Source: Oscillospiraceae bacterium | GTDB taxonomy: Bacteria > Bacillota > Clostridia > Oscillospirales > Oscillospiraceae | DNA length: 10,593 nt | Reading direction: 5' to 3' | NCBI GenBank assembly: GCA_017480395.1 | Contig: JAFVAS010000152.1 | Location: forward strand, 1-10,593 | Part shown: piece by piece, positions 1 through 4,495 of the stretch | Numbering within the stretch: the first letter of the stretch is position 1 | Layout: each line of letters opens with the position of its first letter | Program-made: the position numbers and the translations under genes | The notes under the pieces: generated by a model | The model's input: the letters and a program-made list of their open reading frames with translations, nothing else | Told to the model about the DNA's origin: nothing | Database searches by the model: none

Positions 1-32
1 GGCAACAGCCGCCCCATCATCCCCGGGTCCAA

Positions 33-212
33 TCAGGACAGCAGTCCGGCGATGCCGTCCCCGGATGGCGCGCTCCGGCTCTGCTCCTGCGCCGGGGGCT
101 CCCCCTCGGTGGATTCCCCGGCACCGCCGAGGCCCCGGGCGATGGCCGCCAGCTGCTCCATCGTCTCCGGCGAGGAGAGAATGGTATTCAATTTGTCCTC
201 AAATTCGCTCAA
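33..212 (-). CDS. Small uncharacterised protein ending at an in-frame TGA (possible broken gene)
   Basis: A 59-codon reading frame starting with TTG and ending at TGA (33-35). The product begins (M)SEFEDKLNTILSSPETMEQL, then a Gly/Glu/Pro/Ser-rich linker. The start was chosen because it gives an acidic amphipathic N-terminus of a type I associate, from memory, with small uncharacterised Oscillospiraceae proteins; a GGGAAAGGGCGG stretch lies upstream. It follows the 84-residue gene on the same strand after 36 bases, so the two are probably co-transcribed. After the TGA the same frame stays open to the window edge and reads LDPGMMGRLLP, which resembles the second half of such proteins. The gene may therefore be interrupted by a premature stop or a sequence error, or may simply be short. 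TGA is a normal stop elsewhere here, so recoding is unlikely. Function unknown. Confidence 0.5.
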   Translation of the reverse strand: MSEFEDKLNTILSSPETMEQLAAIARGLGGAGESTEGEPPAQEQSRSAPSGDGIAGLLS

Positions 213-248
213 CGCCTGCCACCGCCCTTTCCCTGGGTACGATTCGGA

Positions 249-503
249 TTACTTCAGCTTTTTGCTGAGCTTCTCCAGCGCCAGCGCGCCCTCCCGCGTG
301 GCGGCGAGCTGCCGCGCCAGCTGTTCCAGCGCCGCCGTGTCCCCCTTTTGGGCCTGCTGCGCCGCCTGCTTCATCTGGGCTGCGCCCTGACCCTCCAGCA
401 TCCGGGCCAGCGCTCTGGCCTCCGGCGACTCCAGCAGCTGCCGCAGCCGCGCCTGATCCCGCAGCAGCGCCTCCGGTGTGGACGGCCCCTTTTCCTGACT
501 CAT
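249..503 (-). CDS. Small Ala/Gln-rich uncharacterised protein, 84 aa
   Basis: An 84-residue soluble protein rich in Ala, Gln, Leu and Arg with a Lys-rich C-terminus (LEKLSKKLK). It has no signal peptide, membrane segment or cysteine and should be almost entirely helical. Residues 11-50 and 54-80 look like two amphipathic helical segments. The ATG at 501-503 is preceded by AGGG six bases upstream, and a good promoter lies at 536-564, leaving a leader of about 25 bases. It is divergent from the YfcE-like gene and followed by another small gene on the same strand. I recall similar proteins as hypothetical proteins in Oscillospiraceae but know no function. The helical content would fit a structural or protein-binding role, but that is a guess. 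Confidence 0.7.
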   Translation of the reverse strand: MSQEKGPSTPEALLRDQARLRQLLESPEARALARMLEGQGAAQMKQAAQQAQKGDTAALEQLARQLAATREGALALEKLSKKLK

Positions 504-535
504 ATCAATCCCTGCCTTTCCCTGGGTTCAATCCC

Positions 536-564
536 ATTATATGCGCCGTTCGGGAGGATGTGAC
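536..564 (-). promoter_or_regulatory. Promoter for the minus-strand small-gene pair
   Basis: On the minus strand a perfect TATAAT -10 box (541 to 536) lies 17 bases from a GTCACA -35 box (564 to 559), which matches TTGACA at four of six positions. Transcription should start near 529, about 25 bases before the ATG at 503. The -35 box lies between the ribosome site and the start codon of the divergent phosphoesterase gene, so the two directions may interfere. Confidence 0.6.
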
Positions 565-568
565 CGAC

Positions 569-1036
569 ATGAAGATCCTGGTATTCTCTGACACCCACGG
601 CGACGCCGCCGACATGGTCGCCGTGATCCTGGACCGCCGCCCCGACGCCGTGTTCTTCCTGGGCGACGTGCTGCGCGACCTAGAGGACGTGACCTATGGC
701 TTTCCGGAGCTGCCCGTCTACGCCGTTCCCGGCAACTGTGACTACGCGCTCCCGGAGCCGCTGTCCACGACAAAGCTGGTCTCCCTGGGCGGTGTGACCT
801 TTATGCTGTGCCACGGCCACACCTACGGCGTCAAATCCGGCTACTCCTCCGCCGTCTCCGCGGCGGAGCGCAGCGGTGCCGATGTGCTGCTGTGCGGACA
901 CACCCATGTGCCCCACTTTGACGAATACGGCCCGCTGCAGCTGCTGAATCCCGGCTCCCTGCGCTACACGCACACCTACGGGGTCATCACCGTTGACCAC
1001 GGTGTGGCCCACTGCAATCTCAACAAGATCGAATGA
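569..1036 (+). CDS. YfcE/MJ0936-family metallophosphoesterase
   Basis: A 155-residue cytoplasmic calcineurin-like phosphoesterase of the small YfcE/MJ0936 type, a family of two-metal phosphodiesterases usually assayed on artificial substrates, with unknown natural substrate. All five metal-site blocks are visible: SDTHG (D8, H10), GD (D33), GNCD (N56), CHGH (H82, H84) and GHTH (H111, H113). NPGS at 128-131 is the usual family motif near the end. Length is typical (about 155-185). The ATG at 569 was chosen because the protein then begins MKILVFSDTH, as the family does, and GGGAGG (552-557) lies 11 bases upstream. The open frame extends left to 476, but that part overlaps the divergent gene and its promoter. 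The pantothenate kinase-like gene follows after 12 bases, so they form an operon. Confidence 0.9.
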   Translation: MKILVFSDTHGDAADMVAVILDRRPDAVFFLGDVLRDLEDVTYGFPELPVYAVPGNCDYALPEPLSTTKLVSLGGVTFMLCHGHTYGVKSGYSSAVSAAERSGADVLLCGHTHVPHFDEYGPLQLLNPGSLRYTHTYGVITVDHGVAHCNLNKIE

Positions 1037-1048
1037 GGAGGGTTCCCC

Positions 1049-1888
1049 ATGCTTCTGACCGTTGACGTCGGCAACACCAACACCGAGTTCAGCCTCTTCG
1101 CCGGGGATGAGCTGACCCACACCTTCCGGATCATGACCAAGGCCAACCAGACCTCCGACGAGATCGGGCTGACCGTCTGTGAGTATTTCCACCGCTTCGG
1201 GCTGAACCTGGACGAGGTGGAGGACGTGATCATCTCCTCCGTGGTGCCGGAGATCATGTATTCGCTGAAAAACGCGATGGTGAAATATCTGGGCAGGCAG
1301 CCCCTGGTGGTCAACGAGGATGTATTCCCCACCCTGGGCTATCTGGGCGACCTCTCCGCCCTGGACGGGCGGGGCTCCATCGCCCACGGTGCCGACCGGA
1401 GCGTGGCCTGCATGGCCGCCGTGGAGCTCTACGGCGCGCCGGTGCTGGTGCTGGATTTCGGCACCGCCACCACCCTGGACGCCGTGCGCAGCGACAACGT
1501 ATACATCGGCGGCAGCATCTGCACCGGCCTGCGCACCACCATGGAGGCCCTGGCCGCCAACGCCTCCATGCTCCCCACCATCGAGCTCAAGGCCCCGGAT
1601 ACCTTCCTGGGCTACGACATCCCCGCCCATCTGCGCGCCGGAGTCGTCGGCGGCTATATCGGGGGGATCGAATACCTGATCCGTCGCACCAAGGCGGAGA
1701 TGCCGGAGCCGGACGACCAGATCCGGGTGGTCGCCACCGGCGGCCTGTCCCGCATGATCGCCGAGAATACCGACGCCATTGATGTGGTCAACCCCGAGCT
1801 GATCCCCGAGGGACTGCTGCGCATCTACCGCAAATACCGGGCATCCCACGCCCCGTCCGGCGGCACAGCGGAGGAGGCTGCGACGTAA
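1049..1888 (+). CDS. coaX: Type III pantothenate kinase (CoaX-like), divergent
   Basis: A 279-residue ASKHA-fold protein of the CoaX family. Family members phosphorylate pantothenate with ATP, the first step of coenzyme A synthesis, in the cytoplasm. Visible motifs are the N-terminal phosphate loop DVGNTNTEF (6-14), SSVVPEIM (63-70), GADR (114-117, whose Asp is the proposed base), DFGTATT (136-142), GG..CTG (154-160) and VVATGG (227-232). AGGAGG overlaps the end of the phosphoesterase gene, and the ATG lies 12 bases after its stop. Two regions differ from ordinary CoaX: the segment before GADR lacks the usual Asn-Pro and seems longer, and the GxNTxxSMQSG block reads GYDIPAHLRAG (188-198). The C-terminus extends about 15-20 residues beyond the usual end. 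It could be a paralogue with altered activity. Family assignment is firm; activity is less so. Confidence 0.85.
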   Translation: MLLTVDVGNTNTEFSLFAGDELTHTFRIMTKANQTSDEIGLTVCEYFHRFGLNLDEVEDVIISSVVPEIMYSLKNAMVKYLGRQPLVVNEDVFPTLGYLGDLSALDGRGSIAHGADRSVACMAAVELYGAPVLVLDFGTATTLDAVRSDNVYIGGSICTGLRTTMEALAANASMLPTIELKAPDTFLGYDIPAHLRAGVVGGYIGGIEYLIRRTKAEMPEPDDQIRVVATGGLSRMIAENTDAIDVVNPELIPEGLLRIYRKYRASHAPSGGTAEEAAT

Positions 1889-1921
1889 CATCAAAAATAT
1901 ACATTATATATTATGACATCT

Positions 1922-1970
1922 ATACGGCGAGGCGTTCTCCCGGCGAGCGCGCCTTGCCGTATTCCCTTTT
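1922..1970 (+). terminator. Rho-independent terminator after coaX
   Basis: Arms 1922-1934 (ATACGGCGAGGCG) and 1950-1962 (CGCCTTGCCGTAT) pair over 13 positions with one G-U wobble around a 15-base loop. TTCCCTTTT follows. The hairpin lies 34 bases after the coaX stop. The T tract is interrupted, so termination may be partial. Confidence 0.65.
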
Positions 1971-1981
1971 CCCCGGGGATA

Positions 1982-2012
1982 TGCTATAATAGGCTTGCCG
2001 AAGCTGCAAGCC
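1982..2012 (+). promoter_or_regulatory. Extended -10 promoter with adjoining hairpin
   Basis: TGCTATAAT at 1982-1990 is a perfect extended -10 element (TG, one base, TATAAT), which can work without a -35 box; none is seen 17 bases upstream. The next bases form the inverted repeat GGCTTGC (1992-1998) / GCAAGCC (2006-2012) with a 7-base loop. No gene follows for 290 bases, so it would drive either a small RNA or a long MarR leader. No transcript evidence is available. Confidence 0.35.
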
Positions 2013-2028
2013 GGCATCTGCATGCATT

Positions 2029-2100
2029 TTATTCGCATAAACATTCAGTTTTGTCCAATTTTTTGCTTTTTTCTTTCATTGTTACATTTTGATCCTCCTT
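2029..2100 (-). other. Orphan ribosome site with start-stop codons and a 16-codon mini-ORF
   Basis: Read on the minus strand, AAGGAGG (2100 to 2094) stands six bases before ATG (2087), which is followed at once by TAA. A second ATG at 2079 opens a 16-codon frame, MKEKSKKLDKTECLCE, ending at TAA (2029-2031), but its spacing of 14 from the ribosome site is poor. The Shine-Dalgarno match and its first spacing are as good as those of the real genes here. The surroundings give no strong promoter for this strand. It may be a leader peptide or start-stop regulatory element, the remnant of a lost gene, or chance. Confidence 0.2.
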
Positions 2101-2216
2101 GTGCGGTTATGCCGCAAAAAACAAAATTTTACAAGATTTAATTCCATCTGAAAATGTTTCTATTTTCGCAAGATTTTTCAAAAAGTATCGGAAATTTGTA
2201 AAAAAAATATTAATTG

Positions 2217-2258
2217 GTCAAAAAAACGGTTGACATTTTCCCGTGAAGAAGATATGTT
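2217..2258 (+). promoter_or_regulatory. Promoter and possible operator of the MarR gene
   Basis: TTGACA (2230-2235) and TATGTT (2253-2258) are separated by 17 bases, placing the start of transcription near 2265. The -35 box forms one arm of the inverted repeat GTCAA (2217-2221) - 8 bases - TTGAC (2230-2234), preceded by A tracts. MarR proteins commonly bind inverted repeats at their own promoters, so this is a candidate autoregulatory site. The repeat is short and the operator role is inference; the promoter itself is well supported. Confidence 0.65.
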
Positions 2259-2298
2259 ATCATCAGTATCCCTCTGCGTAGATTCAGGAGGCGCGATT

Positions 2299-2724
2299 AT
2301 GAGCATATCAAAAGAAATTCTCCACGAATATTTACAGGTCAGCCGACAGATCGTGGAAAGGTTTCGCGTTATTTACGGCAAATTGAACCTCACCTATCCC
2401 CAGTCCATTGTGCTTGCCATTCTGGAGTGCGACGGCCCCATGCCCATCAGCGCGCTGGCAGATGCCGCGGGCAGCGCCAACAGCACCATCTCCGGCGTCG
2501 TGGATCGCCTGGAGAAGCTGAATCTGGTGCAGCGGATCCGCTCCGAGACTGACCGGCGGGTGATTTACGTCTCCACCACAGATCAGTTCCGGGATCACTT
2601 CTCCGAAGTGCGGAACTCCGCCGTGGATCGCTTCACCTTCTCTCTGAAGGACGTCAGCGAGGAGGACGCCGCCACCATTCTCAAGGGACTGCAGCTCCTG
2701 CGTCAGGCGGTAAGCGAGGAATAA
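2299..2724 (+). CDS. MarR-family winged-helix transcriptional regulator
   Basis: A 141-residue cytoplasmic DNA-binding protein of usual MarR length. The winged helix spans about residues 35-95: a helical part from TYPQSIVLAILEC, then PISALADAAGSANSTISGVVDRLEKLNLV as helix-turn-helix, and the wing RSETDRRVIYVSTT with the conserved D-R-R. Flanking N- and C-terminal helices would form the dimer. Its only cysteine is C44, so OhrR-type peroxide sensing through an N-terminal cysteine is not supported. The ATG at 2299 was chosen because AGGAGG (2286-2291) lies seven bases before it; the longer frame from TTG 2230 starts on the promoter -35 box. The DUF4015 gene follows after 31 bases and is probably co-transcribed. 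Ligand and targets are unknown. Confidence 0.9.
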   Translation: MSISKEILHEYLQVSRQIVERFRVIYGKLNLTYPQSIVLAILECDGPMPISALADAAGSANSTISGVVDRLEKLNLVQRIRSETDRRVIYVSTTDQFRDHFSEVRNSAVDRFTFSLKDVSEEDAATILKGLQLLRQAVSEE

Positions 2725-2728
2725 CGCC

Positions 2729-2748
2729 CCTTTCCCTGGAAAGGAAGG
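2729..2748 (+). promoter_or_regulatory. Ribosome site within a small hairpin
   Basis: CCTTTCC (2729-2735) is complementary to GGAAAGG (2738-2744), giving about six pairs with a four-base loop. The right arm overlaps the AAGGAAGG ribosome site (2741-2748), seven bases before the ATG of the DUF4015 gene. This could lower translation of that gene relative to the MarR gene. No regulator of it is evident. Confidence 0.35.
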
Positions 2749-2755
2749 CCCCTCT

Positions 2756-3904
2756 ATGTCCAGAGCATCCCAGCAAAGGTTTTATTCCCCGCCGCCCTAC
2801 CGGGGCAAAACCCATGCCCGGCGGCGCGTCCCCCGCTTCGTCCCTGTCGCGCTGCTGATCCTGCTTGTGATCGCAGTCATTTTGGGTCTGATTGCGTCCC
2901 ACCTTCAGCAATATATGGTCTACACCGCCGAGGGCGGCACCATGGTGCTTCCCTCAGACGTTTCATCCTCCGCCCCCACCGCCTCGGAGCCCGCTCCGCT
3001 TTTGGCCGGGCTGGATGTGGCGGAGGAGACCGCCGCCCCCGCCATTTCCGCCGTGGACGCCTCCCGTCTGCGGGCGGTGCCCATCTCCATCGATGCGCTG
3101 ATTGCCGGCGACGCCGCCGACCTGCTCTCCCGCTCCGAGGGCAATGCCCTGGTGGTGGAGATGAAGGACGTCTCCGGCACCCTCTATTGGAACACCGCCC
3201 TGCGCTATCCCGGCGCCGAGGACGATGAGCCGGAGGAGTATGAGGAGCCCATCCCCGATATCTCCGTCTCCGGCCGCGCCGACGCCGTGGAGGCCGCCCT
3301 CCGCGCCTGTCGGGAGGCGGACATCTATCTGATCGCCGAGATCCACGTCTTCCGGGACGACGCCCTGAGCAGCGGCACCCGCCGGGTCAATAACCTGCGG
3401 GTACACGAGATCGACGAGGACGGCGACCCGCGCAACTATCCCTACCGGGACGGGGACGGCCACTACTGGCTCAACCCTGTTATTCCAAATTTGCAAGAGT
3501 ATTATTCCAATCTTGCAAAAGAGCTGGCTGCCCTCGGCTTTGACGAGCTGCTGCTCACCGACTTCTGCTATCCCGCGGACTGGTCTGACGAGGACGCCGA
3601 CCGCCCGGAGGCGCTGACCCGCTTCCTCTCCGGCTTCGCCACGGAGCTCCGGGACGCCGCCCCCACCCTTCGCATCGACGTGGAGGTGGAGGCAGATGCC
3701 CTCTCCCAGGGGCAAAATCGTTCCACAGGGCAAACAATTTCCGGGTTTTCCAGCGCTTCTGACCGTTTTTGGTGCTGGACGCCCCCCGCCGACTCCGTCC
3801 CCCCTTTTGATGAAGATCAGCTCGCCTCCGGCGTGCTGGTGATCGGTGTGGACGCCTTTCAGGGCGGCCTTCTCTCCCCGGCACAGGCACTATCTACAAA
3901 TTAA
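2756..3904 (+). CDS. Membrane-anchored putative glycoside hydrolase (DUF4015-like)
   Basis: A 382-residue protein with a positively charged N-terminus (HARRR), one membrane helix (about 27-50) and a Ser/Pro/Ala/Glu-rich linker (about 65-100), so the main domain should lie outside the membrane. Residues about 105-375 resemble the DUF4015 putative glycosyl hydrolase barrel: ALVVEMKDVSGTLYW (131-145), LIAEIHVFRDD (192-202), YWLNP (237-241), and LAKELAALGFDELLLTDFCYP (253-273). These match the family's Val-Asp-x-Lys strand, phenylalanine-lysine/arginine-Asp strand, W-x-N-P and GFDE-x-x-x-DY-x-R-x-P segments. The usual DYVRFP reads DFCYP here, and the arginine is missing. No enzyme of this family has a substrate I can name with confidence; a cell-wall or exopolysaccharide role is plausible. 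It is probably co-transcribed with the MarR gene and followed by a terminator. Confidence 0.75.
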   Translation: MSRASQQRFYSPPPYRGKTHARRRVPRFVPVALLILLVIAVILGLIASHLQQYMVYTAEGGTMVLPSDVSSSAPTASEPAPLLAGLDVAEETAAPAISAVDASRLRAVPISIDALIAGDAADLLSRSEGNALVVEMKDVSGTLYWNTALRYPGAEDDEPEEYEEPIPDISVSGRADAVEAALRACREADIYLIAEIHVFRDDALSSGTRRVNNLRVHEIDEDGDPRNYPYRDGDGHYWLNPVIPNLQEYYSNLAKELAALGFDELLLTDFCYPADWSDEDADRPEALTRFLSGFATELRDAAPTLRIDVEVEADALSQGQNRSTGQTISGFSSASDRFWCWTPPADSVPPFDEDQLASGVLVIGVDAFQGGLLSPAQALSTN

Positions 3905-3918
3905 ATTCAACTTTTTTG

Positions 3919-3975
3919 TGCAAGTAGCCAAATGTCACTCCCTATGCGGGATTCGGCGGGGTTACTTGCATTTTT
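3919..3975 (+). terminator. Rho-independent terminator after the DUF4015 gene
   Basis: TGCAAGTAGCC (3919-3929) pairs with GGTTACTTGCA (3960-3970) over 11 positions with one G-U wobble, followed directly by TTTTT (3971-3975). The loop is long (30 bases) and contains a small CCC/GGG hairpin. It separates the MarR operon from the ATPase operon. Confidence 0.65.
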
Positions 3976-4000
3976 CTGTGCAAAATTCCGCAAATGACTA

Positions 4001-4029
4001 TTGCATTTTAATGGGTTAAAGTGTATTAT
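4001..4029 (+). promoter_or_regulatory. Promoter of the V-type ATPase operon
   Basis: TTGCAT (4001-4006) and TATTAT (4024-4029) are separated by exactly 17 bases, each matching the sigma-70-type consensus at five of six positions. Transcription should start near 4036, giving a leader of about 140 bases before the first ATPase gene. No other convincing promoter is seen between the following genes. Confidence 0.75.
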
Positions 4030-4069
4030 AAAAAGCAGTTATGATAAAGTGGGTACAAATTGGAACTTT

Positions 4070-4092
4070 GATATTTTTGAAGCAAAAATATC
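4070..4092 (+). promoter_or_regulatory. Perfect AT-rich hairpin in the ATPase operon leader
   Basis: GATATTTTTG (4070-4079) and CAAAAATATC (4083-4092) form a perfect 10-bp stem with the three-base loop AAG, in the 5' leader about 35 bases after the predicted start of transcription. No T tract follows, so it is not a standard terminator. It could stabilise the 5' end of the long transcript or be a protein site on DNA. Confidence 0.5.
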
Positions 4093-4177
4093 CCTTCCTC
4101 TTCCGATTTTTGGCGTCCGAATCCCGGCGCGCCCGCTTTACAGCCAACCAAACGCACCCAGAAAAGGCGGTGAGACA

Positions 4178-4495
4178 ATGTCACTAGACGCGATTAAACA
4201 GGTCACCGAGGCCGAGGAGGCCAGCCGTCAGCGCAAGCTGGAGGCGGTTCAGGCCGCAAAACGGCTGGTCGCCGACGCCGAACGCGCGGGCCAGGCCCAG
4301 CTGGAGGCCGCCCGGGCGGAGGCCGAGGCCAAGGTCAAGGCCATGATGGCCGAGGCCGAGGCGGACGCCGCCGACAAGGCGCAGCTCATCCGGGCCGACA
4401 CCGGGCGGGACTGCCAGGCGCTGAAGGCCACGGCGGAGACCCGGCTGGAAAAGGCCGCTGAGTTGATTGTCAGAAAGGTCGTGGACATCCGATGA
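4178..4495 (+). CDS. V-type ATPase subunit G/H (peripheral stalk)
   Basis: A 105-residue, almost wholly helical, charged Ala/Glu/Lys/Arg-rich protein corresponding to NtpF of Enterococcus hirae and AhaH of archaea. It pairs with subunit E in a coiled coil that forms the peripheral stalk, holding the catalytic head fixed against the membrane subunit I. Residues about 5-90 form one continuous coiled coil, and ELIVRKVVDIR at the C-terminus is the typical family ending. The ATG at 4178 was chosen because AAGGCGG lies seven bases upstream and the product has family length; the frame continues left to 4001 but that part contains the promoter. It is the first gene of the operon, and its stop overlaps the next start (ATGA at 4492-4495). 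The low-complexity sequence makes family assignment rest partly on position. Confidence 0.85.
   Translation: MSLDAIKQVTEAEEASRQRKLEAVQAAKRLVADAERAGQAQLEAARAEAEAKVKAMMAEAEADAADKAQLIRADTGRDCQALKATAETRLEKAAELIVRKVVDIR

Larger units (their letters stand above)
1889..2298. other. AT-rich intergenic region between coaX and the MarR gene
   Basis: About 410 bases without a convincing protein gene, much richer in A and T than the flanking genes. From left to right it holds the coaX terminator, an extended -10 promoter (1982-1990), a 7-bp hairpin (1992-2012), T-rich runs (2057-2076), an orphan minus-strand ribosome site with start-stop codons (2082-2100), a small hairpin (TGCGG/CCGCA around TTATG, 2102-2116), two imperfect copies of ATTTT-CAAGATTT (2126-2139 and 2162-2176), long A tracts (2180-2227), and the MarR promoter. 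The A tracts just upstream of the -35 box could act as an UP element. Confidence 0.7.

Noticed and set aside
476..568. N-terminal extension of the phosphoesterase frame
   Set aside because: It overlaps the divergent small gene and its promoter, and the family N-terminus begins at the ATG at 569 with a ribosome site in front.
680..1894. A 404-residue minus-strand open frame opposite the phosphoesterase and coaX
   Set aside because: It is an antisense shadow of two genes whose catalytic motifs are plain on the plus strand.
2102..2121. Terminator at the TGCGG/CCGCA hairpin
   Set aside because: On the plus strand it is followed by A residues and on the minus strand by a ribosome site, so neither direction has the needed T tract.
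2230..2298. N-terminal extension of the MarR frame from TTG 2230
   Set aside because: That TTG is part of the -35 box and would not be in the transcript; AGGAGG and ATG at 2299 define the start.
4001..4177. N-terminal extension of the G/H subunit frame
   Set aside because: The stretch contains the -35 and -10 boxes and a leader hairpin. The family-sized protein starts at 4178.
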